Source: Lepisosteus oculatus
Lineage: Eukaryota > Chordata > Actinopteri > Semionotiformes > Lepisosteidae
Assembly: GCF_040954835.1 (NCBI RefSeq)
Contig: NC_090707.1
Location: forward strand, 21,098,570 to 21,162,569
Direction of reading: 5' to 3'
Length of the DNA stretch: 64,000 nucleotides
The translations under genes and the position numbers were made by a program. Positions 1-12,211 of this stretch are shown in pieces. The notes below the pieces were generated by a model. The model did no database searches and was not told where the DNA came from. It was given only the letters and a program-made list of their open reading frames with translations. How positions within the stretch are numbered: the first letter of the stretch is position 1; the number at the start of each line of letters is the position of its first letter.

Positions 1-591
1 ATGTAAACAATCAGAAAGTTACTTTATTTAGCGTATTACATACATCTGAAGAACCAAATGACGTTGTGCTTATACAAAATGTGCAGTAAAGTACAATGGC
101 AATAGAGTAAAGACTGGGGGGTGTTGTGCAGGTATATATACTGTAACTTGTAAAGGGGGCAGAATGCCTTTCAGGTGTCAATCACGCCACTGGTGCTTAG
201 TAGCCAAGAGGTATTGTTTTTGAACTTGATAATGACTTGGAACACACTATAATTTCCAACCTAAATGACAGAAATGAGAAATAAAACAAATGTGTTTGTG
301 GTAAAAACCAAGTGGTGTTCCCACCTCAACCTTTTAGGGCACTTGATCCTTTCAATACGAAACTTCACAATGTTCAGTTTTCAAGTGTCTACTTATTATC
401 GAATCTGGTTAAAAGCTCCACTGTGTATAGTTTTAGAGTCCGAAGCTGAGTTTTGGACAATTACTAAATTTGCAGCAGAATCTCCAGTTGAGACCTCAGT
501 AACTCAAACAATGAACTGGTGGCTGCAAAACCCAAGAAGCTGCCAAAAAGAAATCAAATTCAGCATCCTGCTGGGCAAACATGTTTTCTAC
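1..591. other. AT-rich sequence left of the repeat cluster; no gene seen
   Basis: Probably intron of the zinc-finger gene, whose next exon must lie outside the window. A 121-codon open frame at 265-630 has no family resemblance and runs into repeat sequence. Confidence 0.5.
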
Positions 592-740
592 TTCAGGTGT
601 GAGATAGACTTGAGCCTTCTTCAGGTGTGAGAAAGACTTACTTTAGCTTACTGCCCTGTCTTTCTCACACCTGAAGAAGGCTCCACGGCCGAAACTTTGT
701 GTTTTCTTTCTTCTCTTTTCAGCATGGAATAAACCTATTA
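592..740 (+). repeat. Penelope-type hammerhead repeat, copy A
   Basis: Plus-strand arm 661-740 holds CACAC, CTGAAGA, a short GC stem and GAAAC, then AATAAA inside CAGCATGGAATAAACC. Shorter inverted pieces of the same sequence (CTTCTTCAGGTGTGAG) lie at 592-632. In this copy the base after GAAAC is T rather than G, so the self-complementary ACGT needed for the third helix is lost. Confidence 0.7.
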
Positions 741-746
741 CTTGTT

Positions 747-930
747 CTTGTAATAAGTGCATCTCTGCCTCCCAATGGGATTTGAACAAAGCTGCTTGCA
801 GGCACCTTTCCCTTCAGAGCCACTTCTGTGACCGAAGGGAATTCCTCCATGCCAAAAGGCTGGGACTCTTGTATGAGCAGAATTCATCTAGGGTCCAAAA
901 GAGCGACCTCACCTTCTCTAACAATGTTGT
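747..930 (+). repeat. Dispersed repeat with an open frame, copy 1
   Basis: Nearly identical (about 95 percent by eye) to the reverse complement of 28786-28955. The frame CNKCISASQWDLNKAACRHL continues for about 60 codons in both copies. Read the other way, GTTCAAATC matches a tRNA-type B box, so a tRNA-derived SINE is possible. Confidence 0.6.
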
Positions 931-1049
931 CCATTTTCTACTTGCCAAGTGCCCACGTTTGCTCAACCTGATGTAGAAGCAATGCCCCTTGGACAGAAGA
1001 ACAATGGCTCACAACTGGAAATGGACAAGCCTGGTGGAGATGGCCTTAC

Positions 1050-1992
1050 CTTCTACAGCGGGACTGGAGGGCTTGTGTCCTCGAGAGTGCTCCCCCAGCT
1101 GCTTGGCACTGGTGGTGACAAAGTCACAGCGCGTGCAGTGGAAGGGGAAGTGGCCGCGTCGATGAGCCTCCATTTCCTCCAGGGTGGAGAACGCCAGGCG
1201 GCAAGAACGGAAGGCACAGGGGACGAGCTGCAGCGAGTGGACAGAGCGCAGGTGCTTCTGGTACTGCTGTCGGTCCTGGGTGGCAAACCCACACCCGGGC
1301 TCAGAGCAGGAGACGGGTTTACTAGGCTCATCTCGGTGTGCTCTGTAGTGTTTTTTCAGGGCGCTGGGCCGGGGGAAAGCCTCACCACACTGTGGGCACT
1401 TGAAAGTCTCTGATTGGGTCGTTTCTGCCCATTCCACTGTGGTCAGGGGCTCAGCAATGCGAGAGCAGATGGGTACCAGGCAAGGATGAGAAGAGAAAAG
1501 GTTGCTGTCGGGGAAGTTCTGGGTGCATTTTTCACAGTGGTACAGTCCTTCAGTTTCCACTGACACTTCTGTTATCTCTGTTGAGGGGGAATTGCAGATT
1601 TTAGTGCACTGATCAGACAAATCTTAAAAACAAACTCCCACCAACCACTTTCTCTTCTGATAAAAGTATTCACATTCTGTAGAAACAGGTTACATTATGA
1701 AATGAGATTATGACAAAATATTGAATTCGGGATAGTCTGTGAAACAATGTGTTTAGCAGATTGACCTGCGTTTACTATTTTGGTATAAATTTAAGGTTGC
1801 TTTACCTGTTGTGGTAGTGCTTCCACTTTTTTCCAGAAGCAGAGCAGTGTCAATGGCACAGTGGATATTCTGTACAGAGCTGTTGCCCAGTGCTGTTCCT
1901 GCTGGTTCTAGAAGACATGCTTTGGGTGGGCATTGAAGAGGATTGTGCTCCTCTTCTTGGCCACAAAGGAACAGACTTCTTCTACTCTCCAT
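1050..1992 (-). CDS. znf142: C2H2 zinc-finger protein, probable znf142, first two coding exons (partial)
   Basis: Nuclear zinc-finger protein, presumed DNA-binding regulator. Two coding exons are visible: 1806-1992 (ATG at 1992, in-frame TAA four codons upstream) and 1050-1622. The donor at 1804-1805 and acceptor at 1623-1624 join in phase to make a GAT codon; a second donor (GTAAGG) follows 1050, so the gene continues beyond the left edge, where the main finger array would lie. The second exon carries about five fingers: a degenerate one (YHCEKC), a canonical FKCPQCGEAF finger with HYRAH, two with CX4C spacing (CSEPGC, CAFRSC), and FHCTRC with HSRGH. The assignment rests on the fingers and on the head-to-head position with bcs1l, which is the human arrangement of ZNF142 and BCS1L; sequence alone would only support 'C2H2 protein'. 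Confidence 0.75.
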
Positions 1993-2887
1993 CCTCCAGC
2001 CTTATATTGAAGCCTCTACTTCTTTAGTTCTAAGTCCCCTATAACAAAAATAATAATTTTGTCCCAGGAAAGCACGGTTAAACAACTTTTAGCGCTTTCA
2101 ATCGTTACTTTTCACAACTCATTGCATATTTTAATCTTGGCCTACTTGGCCCGTATATGCTATATTCACAGCATCTTTCCTTAAAAAATTAAAAGAAAAT
2201 CTAATTTCTTTATCGTCTTTCAACGAAGTTCATATTAAACCGTTAGATGTATCACGCCAAAAATGCATTATTTTCTAATCTACTTATACAAAAACGAACG
2301 ATAATTTATTATATTCCAATGAATGACGTTATGCAATGGGAAATATCTTAAAGATTATTTAAAAATGTTAACTTAATACGCTAACCCTAAATTACTTTAT
2401 TACTGCATATTTAAAGATATAGGATATAATATTTTAAAATAAAGATTTGAGTTCCAGTACTAAACATTATAATAGCACGTTTATAAAGGAAAATCGCTCA
2501 AACATTCTAGTTTAAAAAATCTCAACCCCCCAAGTGAGCTTTGAGAATATTCTACTCCGCAAAACAACATATTTCATAACTGTGCTGTAGCGATATTAAA
2601 CGTGATAAAACCTATTACTTACGCAAAGTAATTACAATAGCATTGTTTATTGATTCGGGAATGTTCTTAAATTACTTTTCCAACAGTTTTTGCAAAGCAT
2701 GAAAATGCGTAGTTACTGATTATTTTATTTGAAGTAGAATTGTTTGCCCCGCGAAAGGCTATCTTGCAAGGATGTTTATTTGTCTTGTTTTGATAAAGTT
2801 AAAAATATAGTTGTTATACAATAGCATTGCGACAGAAAACATTACCCTATAAACAATTTCAATGTTAAAAAACATGAAACAGTCTTT
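1993..2887. other. AT-rich stretch, probable first intron of the zinc-finger gene
   Basis: Lies between the probable 5' untranslated exon and the first coding exon on the minus strand. No coding or repeat signal seen. Confidence 0.4.
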
Positions 2888-3250
2888 ACTCACATCAACG
2901 CTGTACACCGCCATTTTTGTTTATACTATTAAGTAGGTAGGGGAGTGAACCTGCAAAACCCCTGAACCCCTGATCCACCCCTAACAGATCATTTCGATAA
3001 TATATTTTTTAATACACATGCGTTTTCACCAAACCTCTTTTTAAAAGCCACGTTAAAAAATGAATATGCTACATGTTATCGTTGTTTTAACTGGTCTGTA
3101 GTGTTGTTGAAGAGTTAGGAACTATTATTGCTAAGCATATCCTTGACGGGGAACGTTGAAAGGAGAACAACGGAAGCACAGTGGAGGTCGCCATGTGACT
3201 TGTCGGCGGTGATCATATTATAGAGTATTTGTTGTCTTTGACTTTCCTTC
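2888..3250. promoter_or_regulatory. Probable bidirectional promoter between znf142 and bcs1l
   Basis: The two genes are divergent, with start codons 1.75 kb apart. On the minus strand a GTGAGT donor at 2888-2893 follows a stretch holding AAAATGGCGG (plus-strand CCGCCATTTT from 2908), a YY1-type site that often lies just downstream of vertebrate start sites; this looks like a 5' untranslated exon of the zinc-finger gene. On the plus side, near 3170-3200, an ETS-like ACGGAAGC and a GTCGCCATGTGAC element sit where the bcs1l start would be expected. No TATA box is evident. Transcription start sites are inferred, not seen. Confidence 0.45.
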
Positions 3251-3744
3251 AAGAAAGTCAATCAGTAGCTCAATCGGTGATGGTGACAAAGCTGTAGGAA
3301 AGTGTCAATATGCAACGTACGGAACCTCTAGGGAAGATCAGTGTATATTTGGGTGGGACTGGGGTTTGTCGAGCGTGTAAATCGAGCGTTTTTTAAGAAG
3401 AAAAAAATAAATTTTATTCTGACTGTTCAGTAAAATACATGATCACTTCTTTAACTCTCTTAGATGTCAAAATATTCGTTTTTGAGTTTGCTTGATTGAA
3501 GAGTATAGAGAAAGATAATTACGTAGATTTGTGAAAAATACAGCAAAGTAAAACCAGGGTAACTGAACAAAGAGCTGTAGATTACACAGCAGACAGCACA
3601 CCATCTGACAATACACACAAAAAAATCCTGTGAGTTGTGTTTTTTATCGTTTAAGTATTAAACAGGTTTTTAAAAAACACGTGTCTTTCAGGCTGTCCTG
3701 TATTAAGTGTTTAATTGTGCAGGAATCTTGGGAAAGTCGTGGTC

Positions 3745-6700
3745 ATGACCTTTTCAGAGTTCCTGGGTGCCCTAAAGGACAACCCTTATTTTGGGGCTGG
3801 GTTTGGGTTGGTGGGAGTGGGCACAGCTCTGGCTGTAGCTAGGAAGGGTGCACAGCTAGGGATGATTGCCTTTCGCAGGCACTACATGATTACCCTGGAG
3901 GTTCCCAGCAAGGACAAGAGCTACCAGTGGCTGCTGAGCTGGATCACCAAGCATGCTCGGAAGACTCAGCACCTCAGCGTGGAGACCTCCTATATGCAGC
4001 ATGAGAGTGGCCGTGTCCGCACACAGTTTGACTTCCTCCCCAGCCCGGGCAACCACATCATCTGGTGAGGCTCTCTGATGTTCTGTGGGACTGCCTTTTG
4101 ACTAGTAGAAACTCAATTAAATCATTGATTACCATTTATGATCAGTAAATTTAAGCATTCAAGAAGAAGCAGTTGGAAAGGTGAAGGGACAAAATTCCAA
4201 ATTCCAAAACTAACCCTGTTTGATCTTAAAATAAGTCCACAGAGCTATGACCGGTCGTATTTTTTTTCAACTGTTTGCTTTTAGCTGAGCCTCCTATTTG
4301 TAGGTTTTTGCATTGCTGAGCCTGGTGTATACATTGTACACACATTCGCTAGATGCACCAAATGACCTCAGTTTTAGACACCTACTGTAGTTTCTCCCAT
4401 TTTGCACTGTCACGTTGTGCAACCCCTCGTATATAAGCAGTGGATACAGTTGTTTTCATCAATGAGTGATATGCATGCCTCTTACATTTTGCAGGTATAA
4501 GAAGAAGTGGATTAGAGTGGAGAGGACCAGAGAGAAGCAGATGATTGACCTCCATACTGGCACACCCTGGGAGTCTGTCACCTTCACTGCCCTGGGGAGA
4601 GACCGAGAGGTTTTTTTCAGCATCCTCCAGGAAGGTACTACTTTGATTCTTCCACCTTTTGTGCTTTGTCTCTCTGAAGTCTGGTCGCTCCTGGTGGTGC
4701 AGTCCTCTGTGGTTGCACTGTCAGTAGCTAAGCAAGAGGATGGCGCAGTAACCCTTGACTTTGATTGAACCCGGAAACTTGGTATTATCAGCACCATGCC
4801 TATGAGTTAACTTTCTATTTAAGATGCAGTACTGCAATAATCATTTATCTGATAAAATAATGGATATAAGGGATAACATGTAAACATAACATAGACAGCA
4901 CTCCAGGAGCTGAACCCAGGACTCGAGCACAGCGAAGCAGCAATGTTTACCATTGTGTCACTGTGCCACCCATTCTTATACAACCTTATTTCTTTTTCCA
5001 ATTCTGTATAGTAATGCAATGCTGTTCTTAAAGCCTTTAATAGGCTGAGAATAAAGAGATTTAAAAAGCTGAGATAGAATCTGAGATTAAACCTGGATAA
5101 TACACGTGCAATAACTTATAAAATTAATTTTACAGAATCCGTGGGTAAGACTTCGGATCGGTTAATATCTTACCCTATGTTTATCAGCAATACAGGATAC
5201 TTTTTAATATAAGAAAAATGTATAATGGATTTTAGCATGACGTACAATTACTTAAGGACATCTGTGAGATTGTACATGTTGTGTATGAGCCTTTTTAACC
5301 TCATAACCTAGATTTTAACCTGACCAGCTGCCGCAAACAGTGTAGTGCTATATTTCTAAAAAAATCTGTGTGAAAGAAATATCGAAGAAAATCATAGCTT
5401 ATTATGGCGCCAAGCTAGTTCAGTGTCACAGTTAAACAAAGCCTTAAAGTGTAAATTTAAGATTGAAGAGGGAACTTGATCTGTTTCCGTGTTTCCGTGA
5501 CAGCAAGGGAGCTGGCTCTGAAGCAGCAGGAAGGGAGGACGGTGATGTACACAGCCATGGGATCAGAGTGGCGTCCGTTTGGGTTTCCACGGCGTCGGCG
5601 ACCTATGAGCTCCGTGGTTCTGGAGAGGAGTGTGGCTGAGAGGATTGTGGATGACGTGAAGGAGTTTATTGGCAATCCCAAGTGGTACACTGATAGAGGT
5701 ACAGAAGCCCTTTCCTGATTGGGCTTCCTGATTGTTAAGAGCAAACATAAAAATGTAAATGTGCAATTAGCTGTGTACTTCTTTCAAAGAAACAGTAAGC
5801 CCCAGTTTTAGGTTAACTGACGTCACTTTACTTTGAAAGTAGTATCATTAGCACTATTTAAGGATACAAAGGAACAAGTGATAGGTTTATTCCATGCTGA
5901 AAAAAAAGAAGAAAGAAATCACAACGTTTCGGCCGTGGAGCCTTCTTCAGGTCCTCACACCTGAAGAAGGCTCCACAGCCAAAACGTTGTGTTTTCTTTC
6001 TTCTATTTTTCAGCATGGAATAAACCTATCACTTGTTCCTTTGCAGCCTACGCATGCTGACGAAGCTACCCACCTGAACTATGATAAGGATAGCTGAGTA
6101 GTCTTTTTGACTAGAGAACTACTAGTATTTCTTTAAGCCTGATTTTCTGTATGTAGGCTTTGTGGCTTTTTTCAGTAAATGCCCACTGCATTTAAGTAAT
6201 CATTTTTACTGCATATTGGGAGAATGTCTGAAATACAGTTGTATTTTTGTGGGCAATGCAGTTACTTTTTTTTAAAGTAAATGACCTATTTCTTGCTCAG
6301 CCCTTTAGTACAGTAGTTGTTTTTTTTTTGTAGACATACAGCAGCTATAAAAGGTATTCACCTGCTTGGAATCAAAATGCATTTGGATTTGAGAATTCTT
6401 ACCTAACATAAGCTCCTTGTGATGTAGGGAAAAACTGAATATTTTCCAAGGTATTCCAGGAGCAGTGGAATTAGAGCAGCGGTTGCTGGCTAATCCAAAC
6501 ATCTATGATATTAATACAGCACACACAAATGAATTTTGTTCTGAAAATAACAGAAATGTATAGTTCAGCACTCACGATTATATCTCAGCGGTGAATATGG
6601 CTCAGCAGATTATCCATTATTCTGCAGCAGGTGTGACAGAACATGCACATTTTAAATAAGCAATATGTTTATGAGCTTTGCAGCTCAACCCTGTTTGTGC

Positions 6701-9700
6701 CGAATTATAGTGCTGACCAGTTAGCTACTTTATATCAGCAGATTTTAAACGGTCAGAATTTTCTCATCTAGTGAATCCATTGAGGGTAACAATAATTTTG
6801 TTTTCTTGTTAAGGGATCCCTTACAGAAGGGGCTACCTACTGTATGGACCTCCAGGATGTGGCAAGAGCAGTTTTATGTGAGTTGCCCTGATTCACTGGC
6901 TTTGTCTCAAACAAAGTTTTCACTCTGTATTAATTGTGGTTATTTGGAAAGAGTGGATGCCATATGGATGTGCTAGGTTTCCTAATGTTATATAATATAT
7001 TCTGTTGCTAATTACTCCTAACGAGTGTAATACATTATAATATATATACTGTACGCATGAGGTCATGGTGGATTGTTCTCAAAGTTTCCAGACTCTTCAT
7101 TCATTCCTCTAGAAAAACGTCTCAGGTGGAATATAAACTGACTAAAACAAAAAATGGCAATTTGATACACCTGACAGCTCTGTGATCATCTGCAGTGAGG
7201 AAAAATAAGAACTGGTGACCCCTGGCAGCTTCAGAGACATATAAATACGGTGGAACCTGCACACGTATTAAAGGTCTGCAGTATGTATTTGTATTATTTA
7301 GATATAGTTTTGTGTTTTTATATTTTTTAGCATTTTCTACTGCCACTTTGCATCCTTGGCCAACAATTTTAGTAAAGTATAACATAAGCAAGAAAGGCTC
7401 CATAATGAGTAATGGCGCATGTTTCAAAGATGTACACATGACCTGTAAAGGTGTTCACTCAGAGAACAGTCTGGGCTCCATTACTCGGATGTTGCAACTC
7501 TGAGCATGGGGTAATGTCACTTCCTGATGTGACCAGCTGTTTCCCCATCATCAGCACATGTTGATCGACAGAAAACTGTCAGGGGTAGGGTTAGACACAG
7601 CAAAAAGTGTACTCCTTTGACTTGCAGGTTAGCAGTAATGTCAGAGAAAGATGTTCTGCTTGTCCAGTTGGTGCTACCTTTCCTACCACAAAGGTGGTAG
7701 GAGCAACATGTCTCAGTGTCTCATTCACTCCAGGATGGGCACAGATGTCGCCACTGCCTCTTAAAAACACAATTGTAGATTTCAGACTGATTGGGTTATG
7801 GGTAATTCTGTAATTTAAACGATCGGGTTTTAATGCAGGTATGCTGGGAAAGGAGCAGGGGTCACAGTGGCTGTTTCCCTGCAGGGACGTTGTTTTCATT
7901 TCATGTACCGGTGTGTATCACAGTACAGCGCTGGCAGGGGAGCTGGAGTACAGCATCTGTTTGCTGAGCCTGAGTGACCAAAGCCTGTCTGATGACCGGT
8001 TGAACCACCTTCTGAGTGTGGCCCCACAGCAGAGCATCATCCTGCTGGAGGACGTGGATGCTACAGTCATCAGACGCAACCTGGCATCGGAGAGTATGAC
8101 ACAGAGATGGGGGGAGGAGGTCTAGTGCTGTATACAGTATATACTGTACATGTATTGCAAATCACTTATTAAACATGGAAACAGTCCTATTGCTGGTCAG
8201 AGCTGAAGTTGATAAAGAACTGCTCTTGCTTATAGCTTTTATAATTGCTGTATAAAGAGCTTTAGAGAGTACCTTATTGGGCACCTTGCAAAATTGGTCT
8301 ATGTCATAGTGGTTAACATGCCCAGTGTCTAAACATTGACCTCAAATAAAACGCTGGCTTGGGCCCAGCATTCTTAATTATGTAAAGTCAGTCAGCAGAA
8401 TAAGAAAGGTAGTCAAGTTTTGCTGAAAAGATACAGACCAGGGACTTTGGGATTGAAATATGTCTACCTGTGCGTTCATGCCATTTTCACTTGCAGCACT
8501 TGAACAAAATTGCCTTTTATAGGATATAGTTTAATACCATTTTATGTTGTAATAATCCATTCCCTGACTTACACAGAGGTTCAGTTTCACACTGCTTGCC
8601 ATTTCCTTCAAACTTACTCTTAAAGAGCTGAGGCATTTAGTTATTGACTTAATTGCTCCATTTAAGGTGTTCTGTCATCTTCTGGTACTTGTGTTTTAAC
8701 AAGACCTTGAAAACCTGCAGTGACACCAGTTCTTCAGGATAAGAATTGGTCAGTCTTCCTCTATCCTGATGCTAAAGGGAGACAATTTTTGGCCTCTATA
8801 CAAAGTGTATCTAAATGAAAACTGAACAGACAGACATAACCTGGCAGATTTAAAAAGCAAAATCAAGTATTTCTACAAATTTTGAAAAATTCAGCTGTTT
8901 TAGGGAAAATGGTTTTCTCAAAATTAACCTGAGCCTCTTCAGTGCTTGAATGTGGAATTCAAGTAAAGAAAATTGTTTTCATTCACTTTTTTCCATCTAA
9001 TCTTTCTTACCCTTTTGCAATTTTGTTTTATTTCTCTTTTACAGTCTAACTTTTAAATACTGTTTTGGTTACATTACCTTGATGGGACAGGGGCTAGAAA
9101 ATTCTGGTCTCAAGTTAACAAAGATCCAGTATCAACACTTAGTTAGGGGCTACATATCTGATCAGCTAACCTTGGGCTGTGAAGGTATTGTTAACATCTG
9201 GCATCTGAGCTTCTTTCCTAGATGAGGGAAGAGCAAAAAAACAACATGCTGTTGTCTGAAAAGACAGTATTGTGATACTGGATTCTTCTGAGAAAGGGGT
9301 TCATGCAGTTGAGTCCCATCTGTGTAGTATAAATACTACAGTCTATTAACATCCTTGTTTGTGGCAGGGATTGTTATTACTTTGAAAAGTACATTGCCAT
9401 TTTTTTTAGTCAAAACATCAGCCATCCTGGTGGAAAGTTAAGGTGAAATGGTCTACAATGCCACTGTATTGGTCCTCAAAATAAATATTCTTAGGAGCAG
9501 TTACCTTATTGCTGTATAAGAGCAATAAGAGACTGCTGTATAAGAGACTGAGAATGTGTCTAGTCTGCAAGTTGCCAGAGCATTGGTGGTAATGTTTTGA
9601 GGCATGTATGTTTCTCTGCTCTACAGACCCCGTTGCCTATCAAGGCATGGGAAGACTGACCTTCAGTGGGCTCCTAAATGCCCTGGATGGTGTTGCTTCC

Positions 9701-10244
9701 ACTGAAGCCAGAATCGTTTTCATGACAACCAACTACATTGACAGGTAAGCTCCCACAGTTAAGGACAATAATTTCAGGCTGGTTAAATACTGTACTTCTG
9801 AAATTAAGATCGTAGTTTTATAATTGCTCATCAGTGTTTCTCCTAGGTTAGAGTTGTAAATAAAGTTGTAAGGTAACATCATCTCATGAGAAATATAGAC
9901 AGCGTTCCTGAACAAGTAGGTACTGAGTTTACACACTGCAGACCACTGTGACTTTGTCTCAGTTTTTTGGTTTCGGTGCTTCCTCTCTCAGATTGGACCC
10001 TGCTCTCATCCGACCTGGCCGGGTGGACCTGAAGCAGTACGTGGGGCACTGCTCACAGTGGCAGTTGACCCAGATGTTCCAGAGATTTTATCCCAATGTG
10101 CCTTTGGGAGAAAGTGAGCGGTTCGCCGAGCGTGCACTGGCTGTCTCTGCCAGTCTTAGTGCTGCCCAGGTACAGGGACATTTCATGATGTACAAGCTGG
10201 ATCCTGCTGGCTCCATAGACAATGTGAAGGACATTGTTCGTTGA
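3745..10244 (+). CDS. bcs1l: Mitochondrial chaperone BCS1 (AAA ATPase), complete, 7 coding exons
   Basis: Inner-membrane AAA ATPase that translocates the folded Rieske iron-sulfur protein during assembly of respiratory complex III. Exons: 3745-4064, 4495-4634, 5504-5698, 6814-6877, 7924-8093, 9627-9744, 9992-10244. All have AG/GT borders and phases agree. The sum is 1260 nt, 419 residues, equal to the human protein. The N-terminus ([20 protein letters not shown]) is the membrane segment followed by the basic internal import region and the BCS1 domain. Walker A is GPPGCGKSS (230-238, Lys236); Walker B is LLEDVD (280-285), with the arginine-containing RPGRVD near the last exon start. The acceptor of exon 5 (7923) completes Ile240; longer open frames upstream of it are intronic. 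Start: first ATG after an acceptor-like CAG, with G at -3. No disruption is seen, so the gene should be functional. Confidence 0.97.
4885..4980 (-). repeat. Fish-type LINE/SINE 3' fragment (antisense)
   Basis: Contains GAACCCAGGACTC and TGTGCCACCC, the reverse of the ordinary fish interspersed repeat also present sense at 10918-11247. Lies in bcs1l intron 2. Confidence 0.6.
5871..6083. repeat. Inverted pair of hammerhead repeats, copy B (fold-back)
   Basis: Minus-strand arm 5876-5950 and plus-strand arm 5961-6045 are about 80-bp inverted copies almost touching at 5950-5961, so the transcript could fold into one long hairpin. The minus arm keeps CTGAAGA, GAAA and ACGTT; the plus arm has AAAA in place of GAAA and should be inactive. 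The right flank (GCAGCCTACGCATGCTGAC) is repeated next to copy C. Lies in bcs1l intron 3. Confidence 0.75.
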
Positions 10245-10369
10245 ACCAAAAATGGATTCATGGCAAAGAACCATGTGTTGACTGGATGGATTAACTCAAA
10301 TTTCCCTTTGGACGTTTCTAACAAAGTGATTAATCTGGATGCCAACATATTTTTTGTGACATACCAGTA

Positions 10370-10375
10370 AATAAA
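10370..10375 (+). terminator. Probable bcs1l polyadenylation signal
   Basis: AATAAA about 125 bases after the bcs1l stop codon, the first such hexamer in the 3' region. Confidence 0.6.
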
Positions 10376-10917
10376 TGGGAATGAAAAGAACTGTTCGTAA
10401 CCTGAGACTGTTGTGGAATCTATAGTTTGAGGGACATCTGGCATACATAAGAAAGAGCTTAGTTAAAGCCTTTGACATTATTCTTAAAATACTGCTGTGT
10501 TTCCCGAATAGGATTCAATGTCTCTGGCTCTGGTTATATTTCCTTTCAGACACCCGGGTTAAGACAACCTGAGCTTCTTAATATCAAGGAAACGTAATGT
10601 AACGCTTGTCTTTTATCCATTTACCACAGTAAAATGTATAATTCTTGCTTGTTTTCATTGTTCGTCATTACCTTTCTTCCCATCTTTTACCTGTTTACTT
10701 ACACATAATCCCTGTCAAGCTCCACATAATGTGGTTGTGTGCATTTTGGGTAAAAGAAACCATGGTTGTTGTCTGAATTGTGAAACGCCTTTCAATTATC
10801 AGCGAAAAGCAAACTGTGAAGATAAAACTGGATGTTTCAGTTATACATTTTTCTTTAAACATTATTTAATAAAAATACAAAGATACTTGATAAAAGTATA
10901 ATAGTTCCTTATTTGTT

Positions 10918-11247
10918 CCAATAGTGGTTAGCATTGTTGCCTTGCTGCGCTGGGACCCTGGGTTCAATTCTAGACCTGGGCTGCTATCTATGTGCAGTTT
11001 GTTCTGTATGCTAACGCCATGTGCACGTGGGTTTGCTCCAAGCACTCTGGTTTCCTCCCACAGCCCAAAGATATACTGGTAGGTTACTTGGCTTCTAGGA
11101 AATGTGGCTCTGGTGTTAGTCTGTGTCTGTTTGTGTCTGTGTGTACCCCACGATATACTTGTGCCTGGTGTTTTTAATGGGAGAGGGTACAGCTCCCTTA
11201 TAACCCTGTATTCGATAAAGTGGTTTGAAAATGGATGGATGGACCAC
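10918..11247 (+). repeat. LINE/SINE 3' fragment with GGAT-type tail
   Basis: Sense copy of the common fish repeat: TGGTTAGCATTGTTGCC, GGGTTCAATTC (B-box-like), GTTTCCTCCCACAG, ending in AAATGGATGGATGGA. Intergenic, downstream of bcs1l. Confidence 0.7.
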
Positions 11248-12211
11248 TGAAATCAGGAGTGTTCTATAATTTATATTTCATTCTCAAACAAACAGTGATT
11301 TTAAATTTCCACTGTAAAAAAAAAGGGCCAATTCATTCTGTGCTGCCACATAATAGGAAGTCTATTGAATAAAATTTTTAGTTTGAAAGAATCAAACTAA
11401 GCCTCTAAATGTTGTACTTGCAGTTAATAATTCAACTTGTTTAGTGGTATAATAAACATTACTTTATATACAGGTGATTGCTTTAAAAGCAATCATATCA
11501 ACTCCTTTATCTCTTTATTCTTCTCCATGGATGTTTGCTCTCCTAAACAGAATTTAGAGTTTTATGACTGAAGTGCAGTGACTTTTAGAAACAAATCAAT
11601 GTATCAAACTCTTCGAACAATGTTGAGTGCTCAGTAAAGAAATTCTTGCATAACCCGGTTGGGATGTAATACTGTTCACATGAAAAACGGGTGAATCCAC
11701 TGGCTCTATGAATTGCATTCTGTCTTTGTTGGTACTGTTGAGACTTTCGCATTAGCACTATTATTGGCTGCATTGCATTTTAAATATTTAGACATAATAA
11801 TCCCAAAACTGAAACACACTTTGTTCATCTAATTTTTCTTCTCTGCTAGACTGCATTCCAGGCATTGCGTGTGACCTGATTACACATAGGGCTTTGTTAA
11901 TCATTGGGAGTGTACCAAGATAACTTTTACCTTTTTTTTTAATAATATGCTGAAGTGGAAGAAAGGTGAACTAGACAAGAGGGTGTATAGTTACTGTATG
12001 TAAATGTAGTGTGTTTTGGGCCTGTCCATCATATTGCAACACCAAAAAACAGGAATTTATCATGCTTTAAGAAATAGCAGATTGCTAGCATTGGAACTCC
12101 ACTTTGTTGGGTGAATCTTGATAAACTGGATCTAACAAGTACCCACATGCTCAGAAATATTTTCAGCAGTCACAGGAATTGTATTTTTCTATTTTTTCAG
12201 GGTGATATGTC
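11248..12211. other. Intergenic AT-rich stretch, nothing recognised
   Basis: Between two repeats; no exon-like open frame with splice sites. Confidence 0.4.

Noticed and set aside
265-630. 121-codon plus-strand open frame
   Set aside because: No family resemblance; its end lies in hammerhead repeat sequence, and no splice or promoter signals support it.
949-1413. 154-codon plus-strand open frame
   Set aside because: It is the antisense shadow of the zinc-finger exon; the minus frame has the CxxC/HxxxH pattern and correct splice sites.
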